A DNA stretch of 49,140 nucleotides, taken from NCBI GenBank assembly GCA_030698405.1, contig JAUYMU010000106.1, positions 1-49,140 of the forward strand, given 5' to 3'. Positions 9,296-17,111 of this stretch are shown here, in pieces. The notes beneath the pieces were generated by a model, which worked only from the letters and a program-made list of their open reading frames with translations, made no database searches and was not told the origin of the DNA. The DNA is from Bacteroidota bacterium (GTDB lineage Bacteria > Bacteroidota > Bacteroidia > Bacteroidales > Prolixibacteraceae). The position numbers and the translations under genes were made by a program. Position 1 is the first letter of the stretch; each line of letters opens with the position of its first letter.

Positions 9296-10161
9296 TTTTG
9301 AGCGGCTATTTTATCGGTAATATCCTGAAGTTGCTTTTCCCAGTCATAATCAAGCGGATCAATGATAACTACTTCTCCATTCAATTCTCTTGCAAGTTGC
9401 TGCGCATTCTCCACATCAAATTCCTTCTGGATAAAGATTACACGAATATTTCGTTCGCGCGCCAAATCAACGATGCCTTTCATGTGTTTTGGCGAAGGTT
9501 CTTTTCCATCGAGTTCGAGCGCGGTTTGTTGCAGCCCAAACTGACGGGCATAATATCCAAGCGTTGGATGAAAAATAAGTATATTCCGGTTGGTAAGCGA
9601 AGCAAGTTTTTGCTCTATCAGCGTAGAAACAGAATCAATTTTTGCAATAAATTGCCCATAATTGGCTTCAAAAACAGCAACATGTTGAGGAAAGCCTGCT
9701 TTTAAGGCATTAAAAGTATTCAGTGCAATGATTTTTGATTCTGCAGGAGCCAGCCAAATATGCGGGTCGTAAGCTTCGTGATGGGCGTGTTCGTGATCGT
9801 TACCTTCTTCTTCACATTCACTTCCGGCAATCGGATCAATTCCTGCAGAGCAATTCACAATGCTCAGTGCTTTATTGATATCCGCCAATTTATCCTTCAA
9901 GGCATCTTCAAAGGTGAGCAGCCCAATCTGCAACCAAACTTTCGATTTGGCCATGTCTTTCATTTGCGAAGGCAGTATAGAATAATTGTGCGGACTCGAA
10001 CCGGGCGGAACCAACACGTTCACCTGCAAAAGATCGCCTGCAATCTGATTGACAAAATATTTTTGCGGAAGAATACTTACCGTAACAAGTTCTTGATCAG
10101 CTCTTTGCTTCGGCTGACAAGCGATTAATACGACGAATAAAAAATAAAAGTAGTTTTTCAT
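9292..10161 (-). CDS. znuA: Zinc-type metal ABC transporter substrate-binding lipoprotein
   Basis: Cluster A-I metal-binding protein of 289 residues. The N-terminus is a short lipoprotein signal peptide (VVLIACQ, lipidated Cys15). Metal-ligand candidates typical of the family are His59 in PPGSSPHNY, the His in AYDPHIWLAP, the His in ILIFHPTLGYYA, and an acidic residue near the end (VIIDPLDYD). A flexible loop rich in Glu and His (EEEGNDHEHAHHEAYD) precedes the second ligand, as in ZnuA proteins specific for zinc. It is first in the operon and probably controlled by a Zur-type repressor that is not in this window. Confidence 0.93.
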   Translation of the reverse strand: MKNYFYFLFVVLIACQPKQRADQELVTVSILPQKYFVNQIAGDLLQVNVLVPPGSSPHNYSILPSQMKDMAKSKVWLQIGLLTFEDALKDKLADINKALSIVNCSAGIDPIAGSECEEEGNDHEHAHHEAYDPHIWLAPAESKIIALNTFNALKAGFPQHVAVFEANYGQFIAKIDSVSTLIEQKLASLTNRNILIFHPTLGYYARQFGLQQTALELDGKEPSPKHMKGIVDLARERNIRVIFIQKEFDVENAQQLARELNGEVVIIDPLDYDWEKQLQDITDKIAAQK

Positions 10162-10205
10162 TGACTAAATAAAGTAATAATATGAAACGCTTAAACATTC
10201 AAAAC

Positions 10206-10213
10206 CAAAGATA
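10206..10213 (-). promoter_or_regulatory. Candidate -7 element (TATCTTTG) for the zinc operon
   Basis: On the minus strand the sequence TATCTTTG matches the Bacteroidetes -7 consensus TAnnTTTG and lies 44 bases before the znuA start. A good -33 TTTG is not seen at the expected distance, so this is a weak call. Confidence 0.3.
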
Positions 10214-10277
10214 GTTTGATTTCCGGGAAAGAAGTACAATTGATGTGTCATAATTATAGATTGACTATTTTCCTTCC

Positions 10278-10499
10278 TTACCTTTTTTGTATACCACCAG
10301 CAGTTTCTACCCAAAGGGTGGGTACAATTTGTCCCCACCCTTTGGAGAGTTCTTTATCACGTTGTCGCATACGTTTGACGTATTGCTTTGGGTCGTTGCT
10401 ATCGGTTAAAACTGAAACAACATCTTCTACAACAGCTGCGACTGACCACTTTTTCACTTTCATTCGGGAAACTGGCAACTGCGACTGAACACTGACCAC
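10278..10499 (-). pseudogene. Truncated BRO-N (phage antirepressor-like) gene remnant
   Basis: The 73-residue translation contains a piece of the BRO N-terminal domain common in Bacteroidota genomes (SVLTDSNDPKQYVKRMRQRD, then ELSKGWGQIVPTLWVETAGG). Intact family members continue with a segment such as NCANTEGIFRIIQSIPSP, which is missing: the frame stops at TAA two codons after GGIQK. The N-terminus is abnormal, made of repeat-like sequence (see the ACTGACCACT copies at 10441 and 10491). It lies between yidD and znuA in the same direction. A second, longer BRO-N relic is at 35717-36296. Confidence 0.7.
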
Positions 10500-10500
10500 T
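10434..10500. repeat. Two copies of a GCGACTGACCACT-type short repeat
   Basis: The string CTGCGACTGACCACT occurs at 10437-10450 and, as CTGCGACTGAACACTGACCA with a following CT, at 10479-10500. The same unit recurs at 20739-20760 after holB and, inverted, at 45099-45121 before the dus gene. At this site one copy forms part of the N-terminus of the BRO-N remnant. Confidence 0.6.
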
Positions 10501-10502
10501 GC

Positions 10503-10754
10503 TCACTTCTTCGGCGGAACCGGATCGTAGCCGTGCGTTCCCCATGGGTGGCATTTCGAAATTCGTCGGGCACCCAACCAGATACCTTTAAATGGGCCGT
10601 GTATTTTGATAGCATCAATGGCGTATTGTGAGCAGGTTGGTTCGTGCCTGCACGACGCCGGAGTAAATGGCGAAATAGCAAACTTGTAAAAATATACAGG
10701 AAGCATCAGCAACCAGCCAAGCATTTTTAGTATGAATTTCCCAATTTGCTGCAT
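10503..10754 (-). CDS. yidD: Membrane protein insertion efficiency factor YidD
   Basis: Small membrane-associated protein of 83 residues that assists YidC-dependent insertion. The family core is plain: [20 protein letters not shown], then [16 protein letters not shown], then a [15 protein letters not shown] tail. The conserved cysteines (SCR, PTCSQYA, KCHPW) are all present. In many Bacteroidota it follows rnpA; here rnpA is at 48059-48439 without it and yidD instead stands between an Rrf2 regulator and a BRO-N relic. Confidence 0.95.
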   Translation of the reverse strand: MQQIGKFILKMLGWLLMLPVYFYKFAISPFTPASCRHEPTCSQYAIDAIKIHGPFKGIWLGARRISKCHPWGTHGYDPVPPKK

Positions 10755-10784
10755 AATAACTTATGTACCTTAACAGTTCCGAAA

Positions 10785-10817
10785 AGTCCGGGTGCGACTT
10801 TAAGTCGCGCTCGGACT
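10785..10817. repeat. Palindromic element overlapping the Rrf2 gene end
   Basis: A 16-base stem starting AGTCCGGGTGCGACTT and ending in CGGACT pairs fully when two G-U wobbles are allowed on the plus-strand RNA. It lies between yidD and the Rrf2 gene and covers the last codons and stop of the latter. It looks like a mobile palindromic intergenic repeat and could also limit transcription from Rrf2 into yidD. Confidence 0.7.
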
Positions 10818-11258
10818 AACAATATTGTTCTGATTTAAAGATGCGGTTCCATTTATAATCTTTTCAGCCATCGACTGAATGGTCACTTTTTGAACCATTT
10901 CAGTATAATTATCGCGGATAATCATAAATTCATCGTGCATCGGACAAGGATTTGCGCAGTTGCAGTTTTCGAAACCAAAGGCGCAACTGCTAAAAAACTT
11001 ATTGCCGTCGATCACCTTTATGATTTCAAATACAGGTAGTTCTTCCTCCGGATTTTCAAAATAGAAACCTCCGCCACGTCCTTTACCCGCGCGTATCAGC
11101 TTGAATCGCGTCATGGTTTGCAGTACTTTTGCAGTAAAATGCTCCGGAGAGCCTACTTCAATAGCAATGGTACGGTAACCCGGACGCGTTCCCTTCTGAT
11201 TCATCATCCATATATAAACCATGGATCGTATTGCATATTCAGCTGCTTTAGAGAGCAT
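10800..11258 (-). CDS. Rrf2-family Fe-S transcriptional regulator (NsrR-like)
   Basis: A 152-residue regulator with an N-terminal winged helix-turn-helix (MLSKAAEYAIRSMVYIW; VGSPEHFTAKVLQTMTRFKL; GKGRGGGFYF wing) and a cysteine cluster SCAFGFENCNCANPCPMHDE around residues 90-110 that fits an iron-sulfur site, with five Cys instead of the minimal three. Divergent placement, 195 bases from a nitric oxide reductase, makes NO sensing the likely role. The last residues (SPSAT and the stop) are encoded inside a palindromic repeat, so the native C-terminus has probably been replaced. Confidence 0.88.
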   Translation of the reverse strand: MLSKAAEYAIRSMVYIWMMNQKGTRPGYRTIAIEVGSPEHFTAKVLQTMTRFKLIRAGKGRGGGFYFENPEEELPVFEIIKVIDGNKFFSSCAFGFENCNCANPCPMHDEFMIIRDNYTEMVQKVTIQSMAEKIINGTASLNQNNIVSPSAT

Positions 11259-11355
11259 AGAAGATTTTCAGGTTTTTGCCAAAATTACACATTAATGAGT
11301 TCGCTTTTAAGTTTGATAGCTTTAATAATCAACATTTAAAAATTATTTTATATTT

Positions 11356-11377
11356 TAGTGGATATTTTAGTCCACTA
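11356..11377. promoter_or_regulatory. Candidate Rrf2 operator: TAGTGGA-N8-TCCACTA
   Basis: A perfect 7-base inverted repeat with an 8-base spacer lies in the 195-base gap between the divergent regulator and reductase genes. A third half-site TCCACTA lies at 11435-11441, just before the reductase start codon. The arrangement suits a dimeric regulator that represses both genes. The link to the Rrf2 protein is inference from position. Confidence 0.6.
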
Positions 11378-11389
11378 ATATATGCTTTT

Positions 11390-11397
11390 TATATTTG
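11390..11397 (+). promoter_or_regulatory. Candidate -7 element (TATATTTG) for the nitric oxide reductase
   Basis: TATATTTG matches TAnnTTTG and is followed by a second match, TACATTTG, at 11404-11411. If the first is used, the -33 position falls inside the right part of the inverted repeat at 11356-11377, so a bound regulator would block polymerase. Neither has a perfect -33 TTTG. Confidence 0.45.
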
Positions 11398-11453
11398 AAT
11401 TTTTACATTTGCAAAAGAATTAAAGACTTTTTTATCCACTAAACACAAATTCT

Positions 11454-13697
11454 ATGAGTACAAAAAAATTATGGATTGGATTTACGGTCGTGATGGTCGT
11501 TTCATTTGCCGTGCTGGGATATTTCGGACGTGAGATTTATCGAAAGGCTCCCCCCATTCCTGAAAGAGTGGTGACCACTTCAGGAAAGGTACTATTCACC
11601 AGGGAGGACATCCAGGATGGTCAGAATGTTTGGCAATCAATTGGTGGCCAGCAATTGGGAACCATTTGGGGACATGGCGCCTATCAGGCCCCCGATTGGT
11701 CGGCCGATTGGCTACACAAAGAAGCGGTGGCCATGTTAAACCACTTTGCCAATCTGGACTTCGGCACCGACTATGAGAAGCTGGATTTGGAGAAACAGGC
11801 CTCTTTAAAGGCCCGCTTGCAAGGCGAAATCCGCAAAAACACTTACAATGTTGCTAATGGTGATTTGGTTGTGTCTGACCACAGAGCCGAGGCAATTGCG
11901 CTGGTTCAGCAGTTTTACACCGATCTTTTTCGTGATGCCCCTGATAAACATGATCTTAGGGAGGCTTATGGGATGCCTGCCAATACGGTAAAGGATGCAG
12001 AAAGAATGACCAAAATGACCACATTTTTCTTTTGGGCATCCTGGGCAACCGTAACAAATCGTGTTGATTCAGACATTACTTATACCAATAACTGGCCAGC
12101 TGAAGAGTTGGTGGGAAACCGGCCAACAAGCGCGCTGATCCTTTGGACAGGTTTCAGCGTAATTATTTTACTGGCTGGAATTGGTCTGCTGACATGGTAT
12201 TACGTAACGAACCATCATGAGGAATTATCCGATAGCATCCCGGCTACGAATCCTGTGATCGGGTTAAAAATACTTCCTTCGATGCATGCAACGCTCAAAT
12301 ATTTTTATGTGGTAATGCTCTTGTTCATCGTTCAAGTCGGATTGGGAGTCATTACCGTGCATTACGGCGTTGAGGGAACAGCCTTTTATGGCTTTAATCT
12401 GGCTGATTACCTGCCCTATTCGCTGTCCCGGACATGGCACGTTCAAATGGGGATTTTCTGGATTGCAACCTCGTGGCTGGCCACTGGATTATTTTTTGCT
12501 CCTGCTATCGGCGGAAAAGATCCTAAATTCCAGGTTTGGGGTGTCAACTTCCTGTTTGTTTCCCTTCTCATTATTGTGGGTGGATCGATGGCCGGTCAGT
12601 TTTTTGCCATCATGCAAAAACTGGGTTATACTACCAACTTCTGGTTTGGACATCAGGGCTACGAATATGTTGACCTGGGCCGCTTCTGGCAAATTTTCCT
12701 CCTGATTGGTTTATTTTTGTGGTTGTTCCTGATGACCCGTGCCATCCTTCCAGCTTTGAGAGGCCGCTCTGACAGCAAGGATTTGCTGGTATTGTTCCTG
12801 ATCTCCTGTATTGCCATCGCCGGTTTTTACGGCGCCGGAATGATGTGGGGTCAGCATACCAACCTGGCCATTGCCGAATACTGGCGCTGGTGGGTGGTGC
12901 ATCTTTGGGTGGAAGGCTTCTTTGAAGTTTTTGCCACTGTGATCATCGCCTATCTGTTTGTACGTATGGAACTTATAAAAGTGAAATTCGCCACCACCAC
13001 CGTGCTGTTTACCACCATCGTATTCCTGTTTGGCGGCATCCTTGGAACGTTCCATCACTTGTATTTCTCCGGAACGCCAACCTCGATTCTGGCACTTGGG
13101 TCCAGCTTTAGTGCCTTGGAAGTAGTTCCGCTGATCCTGATCGGGTTCGAAGCATACAGCAATTTACAGATTAGCCGTGCCGCCCACTGGGTCAGGGCTT
13201 ATAAATGGCCGATTAATTTCTTTTTAGCGGTCGCTTTCTGGAATTTCCTGGGAGCCGGAATCTTCGGTTTCGTGATTAACCCACCTATTGCTCTTTATTA
13301 CATGCAGGGACTCAATACCACCCCGGTACACGCTCATACTGCACTGTTTGGCGTTTACGGAATGTTGGGAATCGGATTAACCTTGTTTGTGCTGCGCGAA
13401 ATGAACCACAAAAATGAGTGGAATGATAGAGTCATTAAAATATCGTTCTGGTCAATAAATATTGGACTTTTGCTTATGGTGCTCATAAGTGTTTTACCCA
13501 TTGGTCTGGCTCAAACATGGGCAAGTGTGAAACATGGTTTGTGGTACGCCCGTTCGGCTGATTTTCTGCAACTGCCGTGGATGGCCACACTTCGCTGGAT
13601 GCGCATAGTGGGCGATACTATATTTGCTGCCGGCGTAGTGGCACTCATCTATTTTGTGATTGGTTTAAAAACCGGCTGGTCGCATAAAAAGGATTAA
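11454..13697 (+). CDS. norZ: Quinol-dependent nitric oxide reductase (qNOR)
   Basis: Inner-membrane enzyme reducing 2 NO to N2O with quinol electrons, used for NO detoxification or denitrification. The 747-residue length and an N-terminal extension (one helix, then a periplasmic domain to about residue 215, including DGQNVWQSIGGQQLGTIWGH) identify the single-subunit quinol type instead of cytochrome-c-dependent NorB. Catalytic-core motifs: TWHVQMGIFW (heme b ligand), VVHLWVEGFFEVFATV (FeB His and conserved Glu), FHHLYFSGTP (two FeB His), VHAHTALFGVYGMLGIG (heme ligands). No assembly genes lie nearby. Divergent Rrf2 regulator and operator-like palindrome upstream suggest NO-responsive control. 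A palindromic element starts seven bases after the stop. Confidence 0.96.
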   Translation: MSTKKLWIGFTVVMVVSFAVLGYFGREIYRKAPPIPERVVTTSGKVLFTREDIQDGQNVWQSIGGQQLGTIWGHGAYQAPDWSADWLHKEAVAMLNHFANLDFGTDYEKLDLEKQASLKARLQGEIRKNTYNVANGDLVVSDHRAEAIALVQQFYTDLFRDAPDKHDLREAYGMPANTVKDAERMTKMTTFFFWASWATVTNRVDSDITYTNNWPAEELVGNRPTSALILWTGFSVIILLAGIGLLTWYYVTNHHEELSDSIPATNPVIGLKILPSMHATLKYFYVVMLLFIVQVGLGVITVHYGVEGTAFYGFNLADYLPYSLSRTWHVQMGIFWIATSWLATGLFFAPAIGGKDPKFQVWGVNFLFVSLLIIVGGSMAGQFFAIMQKLGYTTNFWFGHQGYEYVDLGRFWQIFLLIGLFLWLFLMTRAILPALRGRSDSKDLLVLFLISCIAIAGFYGAGMMWGQHTNLAIAEYWRWWVVHLWVEGFFEVFATVIIAYLFVRMELIKVKFATTTVLFTTIVFLFGGILGTFHHLYFSGTPTSILALGSSFSALEVVPLILIGFEAYSNLQISRAAHWVRAYKWPINFFLAVAFWNFLGAGIFGFVINPPIALYYMQGLNTTPVHAHTALFGVYGMLGIGLTLFVLREMNHKNEWNDRVIKISFWSINIGLLLMVLISVLPIGLAQTWASVKHGLWYARSADFLQLPWMATLRWMRIVGDTIFAAGVVALIYFVIGLKTGWSHKKD

Positions 13698-13704
13698 CCC
13701 GGAT

Positions 13705-13808
13705 TGTATTTACTCCGTCGGCTAAAGCCAGACGGCAAAGGATATTTGCGAAATCAATGATAAATGCTTTATCCTTTGCCGTCTCATTTATGAGACGGTG
13801 TAAATACA
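13705..13808. repeat. 104-bp nested palindromic (MITE-like) element
   Basis: The ends form terminal inverted repeats of about 39 bases (left 13705-13744, right 13770-13808), beginning TGTATTTAC and containing GACGGCAAAGGATA. Each arm carries its own small hairpin (CCGTC-GGCTAAAGCC-AGACGG on the left; CCGTCTCATTTATGAGACGG on the right) whose loops differ. The centre is about 25 bases and there is no ORF. It fills the gap between the convergent reductase and esterase genes (7 and 5 bases from their stops) and, with the T-run after it, could act as a terminator. Confidence 0.8.
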
Positions 13809-13813
13809 TTTTT

Positions 13814-14626
13814 TTATTGAATAGCTGCAATTACAACTTTTTGCTTTTGTGGAGGATTAACGCTCACTTTTTTAGCTACAATGGTTTGAAGGAATGGCAA
13901 AGGTTCTTCCCAAAATTGTTTTCTTTCAAGCGAGAATTGTTTGAACCAGGCATATATCTCGTCATTATTGAATTGTTTGCTGATATCGTGCCCCTGATTG
14001 ACAAGCCGTGAATATTTAAGGTTGGCATTTTTCTTTTCAAGCGCTTTCACCATTTCTTCTGACTTGCTGATAGGAATTTGGTTGTCGGCGGTTCCATGAA
14101 AAACCCAGGTTGGTATTTTGCTGAGATTGTCGGCCCATTTAACATCTCCAGCCCCGCACATGGGAGCAATTGCTGCAAAGCGATCAGACATCCGGTTTGC
14201 AAGCGACCAGGTACCATAACCACCCATGCTCATTCCCATCAGGTAAATACGCGCATCGTCAACACGTAATTTGGTAGCCACTTCGTCGTAAACCGGATTA
14301 AACCAATCTTCCGACGACCAATTCTTTCCCCACGGACATTGTGGAGAAACAACAATGAAGTCCATCTTTTTGCCTATCATGAGGTAATACGGCAGTCCGT
14401 AGCGTTCCAGACTTTTAAGATTTGTACCGCTTGCATGGCGCCCGTGGAGATAAAAAATGACCGGCCATTTCTTGCCAGGTTCTTTGTCGTAATCTTCAGG
14501 AACGGATATGAGATAGTTGTATTTTACTTTTTTCAGTGCAGCAGAAGCATTTGCTTTTTGAGCAAAAATACTCACTGAAATGAGTAGAATAATGCAGAAA
14601 TAGATGTATGTTTTTATGTTCTTCAA
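13814..14626 (-). CDS. Secreted alpha/beta-hydrolase esterase
   Basis: Protein of 270 residues with a signal peptide (1-22, cut after SIFAQ) and an alpha/beta-hydrolase fold of the PHB-depolymerase/dienelactone-hydrolase-like group. Catalytic triad as seen: Ser in GMSMGGYGTW, Asp in VFHGTADNQIP and His in NQGHDISK. The oxyanion region is FYLHGRHASG. Such exported esterases often act on carbohydrate or phenolic esters; the substrate is unknown. It is alone on its transcript, ending next to the palindromic element and preceded by about 170 bases with a terminator for the upstream kinase. Confidence 0.85.
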   Translation of the reverse strand: MKNIKTYIYFCIILLISVSIFAQKANASAALKKVKYNYLISVPEDYDKEPGKKWPVIFYLHGRHASGTNLKSLERYGLPYYLMIGKKMDFIVVSPQCPWGKNWSSEDWFNPVYDEVATKLRVDDARIYLMGMSMGGYGTWSLANRMSDRFAAIAPMCGAGDVKWADNLSKIPTWVFHGTADNQIPISKSEEMVKALEKKNANLKYSRLVNQGHDISKQFNNDEIYAWFKQFSLERKQFWEEPLPFLQTIVAKKVSVNPPQKQKVVIAAIQ

Positions 14627-14700
14627 GCTTCGTTTTTTATTGTTTTGCTGGTGAAGCTATAAAATTTGAACCATACAACCTGAACTATTAACAATTATTA

Positions 14701-14750
14701 ATAAAAACAAGGAAAGGGAAGACGACAAAAAATGGTCATTCTTCCCTTTC
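14701..14750 (-). terminator. Terminator downstream of the ROK kinase
   Basis: GAAAGGGAAGA near 14712-14722 pairs with TCTTCCCTTTC at 14740-14750, with a short extra GAC/GTC pairing inside. On the minus strand the stem is followed by CTTGTTTTTATT. It lies between the kinase stop (14797) and the esterase start (14626). Confidence 0.7.
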
Positions 14751-14796
14751 AAATTTATTTCAAAACTGATTGTTATCCGCTGACAATCAATTCATT

Positions 14797-15774
14797 CTAC
14801 TTTTTAAGTTCCTGATAAACCAAGGCGCTCGCGCCCACAATTGCTGCGTCGCCAGGTTTTAGCTGTGAAGGCAGGATTTGGATCTTATTTTTAAAAGAAG
14901 TCAGCAAATGTTGCTCCATGCTTTCTTTGGCTGGTTTGAAAATATAGTCGCCGGCTGCAGTTGGCCCCCCGAATAAAAAGATGGCCTCTGGGCTAAGATG
15001 ATGAGCGGTGTCAGCAAAACCCTGACCGAGCCATTTACCAGTCTGCTCGAATACTTCATTGGCCACTTTATCGCCTCTTTCAGCGGCATCGAAAATCATT
15101 TTTGAATCGAGTTCATTAAAGGATTTGTCAGCCAGTAAACTATCGGTGGCATTGTATTTTACCATCAGTTCAAAAGCAGTGCGTTTCATACCGGGAGCCG
15201 AACAATAGGCTTCAAAATGACCCAGCGCGCCGCAACCGCATAATCTTCCACCCGGAATCAGTGTGGTGTGGCCACATTCACCGGCAAATCCATCGCTACC
15301 GTAAACCAGGTCACCATTTACAACAATACCGCTTCCAACGCCGGTTCCAAGGGTGTACATCACAAAGTTTTTCATTCCTTTGGCACCACCATAAATCATT
15401 TCGCCGATAGCGGCAGCGTTGGCATCGTTGGTCAATGCTATTGCCTGAAGTTCGGGAAATTTTATTTTCAGCAATTTTACAAGCGGAACAATTCCTTTGA
15501 AAGCCAGATTGGCCGCATATTCAATCGTTCCGGCGTAATAGTTCCCGTTTGGAGCGCCAATCCCGATTCCAAGAATTTCAATTTCAGGATTAACAAGCTT
15601 AACCGATTTTATTAATTCATTAATTGCCAGCGATAAATCTTCAATATAAAGATCAACATTGCCGTGCGAAGGGGTTGCAATGTTATCTTTCACCATTACA
15701 TTTCCCAGATCGTCAACCATTCCAATGGCGGTATTTGTTCCGCCAATATCGACACCAATTGCTACTCGTTTCAT
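14797..15774 (-). CDS. ROK-family sugar kinase (glucokinase-like)
   Basis: Cytoplasmic ATP-dependent sugar kinase of 325 residues. Phosphate motif GVDIGGTNTAIGMV at residues 8-21; catalytic Asp in ALTNDANAAAIGE; zinc-binding ROK signature GECGHTTLIPGGRLCGCGAL, then GHFEAYCSAPG. Here the fourth zinc position of the usual CGCGxxGCxE pattern is His (GHFE), common in this subgroup. Probably phosphorylates glucose or a related hexose, though N-acetyl sugars are possible. It stands alone: a terminator follows and 186 bases separate it from the Mrp gene upstream. Confidence 0.9.
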   Translation of the reverse strand: MKRVAIGVDIGGTNTAIGMVDDLGNVMVKDNIATPSHGNVDLYIEDLSLAINELIKSVKLVNPEIEILGIGIGAPNGNYYAGTIEYAANLAFKGIVPLVKLLKIKFPELQAIALTNDANAAAIGEMIYGGAKGMKNFVMYTLGTGVGSGIVVNGDLVYGSDGFAGECGHTTLIPGGRLCGCGALGHFEAYCSAPGMKRTAFELMVKYNATDSLLADKSFNELDSKMIFDAAERGDKVANEVFEQTGKWLGQGFADTAHHLSPEAIFLFGGPTAAGDYIFKPAKESMEQHLLTSFKNKIQILPSQLKPGDAAIVGASALVYQELKK

Positions 15775-15890
15775 TCTGATTATTTATTAGGTTTTTTTGG
15801 TTATAGACTACAATTCCATCTTATTTTTTGGAAACCGAACAAAATTAAAAATTTAATCCAACTATTTCGGAGTGGCACTAAATTTCAATA

Positions 15891-15936
15891 TAAAAAAGAA
15901 CGGAACGACTTGCATTGGTTTTGCACGACGTTCCGC
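15891..15936 (-). terminator. Terminator downstream of the Mrp ATPase
   Basis: CGGAACG at 15901-15907 pairs with CGTTCCG at 15929-15935, extended by TGCA pairs near the loop. On the minus strand the hairpin is followed by TTCTTTTTTAT, a good U-tract, 25 bases after the Mrp stop. Confidence 0.8.
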
Positions 15937-15960
15937 TGTATTTTTTATGCTGAAAGTTGT

Positions 15961-17076
15961 TTATTTCCGCGTCACTTTAACTTTTATGGTAGGATCCATA
16001 TTTGCATTCCGGGTATCCACTTCATGAATCACATTGGCTGCAATTTCTTTAAAAACCTGTCCGATAATGGTGTTTTCATCGTAAGCCACAGGATTTCCTG
16101 AATCGCCACCTTCGCGGATTCCCTGAACAATAGGAACCTGACCAAGCAAAGGCAATTCAAGTTTTTCAGCCAGTTTTACGCCGCCATCCTTTCCAAAAAT
16201 GTAGTATTTGTTATCCGGAAGTTCTTCAGGAGTGAACCACGACATGTTTTCAACGAGACCGAGCACCGGAACGTCAACTCCTTTTCCTTTGAACATGTTG
16301 ACTCCCCTGATGACATCGGCCAGAGCCACATCCTGAGGCGTAGTTACAATAATGGCTCCGGTTACCGGAACTGTTTGAACCAATGTCAGATGAATATCGC
16401 TTGTTCCGGGAGGAAGATCGAAAAGCAAATAATCCAAAGAGCCCCAGTTTCCATCGGTAATCAGCTGTTTCAGCGCGTTCGATGCCATCGGACCGCGCCA
16501 TACAACAGCATCTTCAGTAGCCACAAAAAAGCCAATGGAAAGAAAACTCACCCCAAATTTGGAAATTGGCTGAATTCGTTCTTTCCCGTCAACACTAATC
16601 CCTGCAGGACGTTGTGATTCGGCACCAAACATTTTAGGAAGCGATGGCCCGAAAATATCAGCATCAATTAGCCCGACTTTGGCACCGGTTTTAGCCAGCG
16701 CGATTGCCAGATTTACTGCCACCGTCGATTTACCCACTCCCCCTTTTCCTGAAGCAACGGCTATCAGGTTTTTTACACCCGGCAGTATCGGGCGCTCCAT
16801 TTGATGGATTGCTTTGGCTGTAATGTTGCCTTTTATTTCCACTTCAGGACCAATGTAGGTTAAAATTGCTTCTTCGCATGCAGCAATCACTGCGGCCATG
16901 TTTGGGTCGTCCGATCGTTGGAAAACGAGCGACAAAGTAACTTTTTTGCCCGCAACCCTAATTTCCTGCGCCATATCAAGCGTAACAACATCCTTGCTAC
17001 TTCCGGGAAAAATCACATTGCGCAGCGCATCGGTAATATTCTTGGGAACGATTAATTTACGTGGTATTTCTGTCAT
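15961..17076 (-). CDS. Mrp/ApbC-family Fe-S cluster carrier ATPase
   Basis: P-loop ATPase that carries and delivers iron-sulfur clusters. It has an N-terminal MIP18/DUF59 domain (about 1-85), then the Mrp/NBP35 domain with the deviant Walker A ASGKGGVGKST (about 108-118), DADIFGPSLPKMFG and FDLPPGTSDIHLTLVQ. I prefer the ATG at 17076 (MTEIPRK, 371 residues); an ATG at 17094 adds six residues. The CxxC cluster ligands found after ENMS in many Mrp proteins are absent: the region reads ENMSWFTPEELPDNKYYIFG, which I recall as the usual Bacteroidota form. It ends at a terminator. Confidence 0.92.
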   Translation of the reverse strand: MTEIPRKLIVPKNITDALRNVIFPGSSKDVVTLDMAQEIRVAGKKVTLSLVFQRSDDPNMAAVIAACEEAILTYIGPEVEIKGNITAKAIHQMERPILPGVKNLIAVASGKGGVGKSTVAVNLAIALAKTGAKVGLIDADIFGPSLPKMFGAESQRPAGISVDGKERIQPISKFGVSFLSIGFFVATEDAVVWRGPMASNALKQLITDGNWGSLDYLLFDLPPGTSDIHLTLVQTVPVTGAIIVTTPQDVALADVIRGVNMFKGKGVDVPVLGLVENMSWFTPEELPDNKYYIFGKDGGVKLAEKLELPLLGQVPIVQGIREGGDSGNPVAYDENTIIGQVFKEIAANVIHEVDTRNANMDPTIKVKVTRK

Positions 17077-17111
17077 TATTTTCTGTTTAAACAATTGTTT
17101 TCAATAACAAA

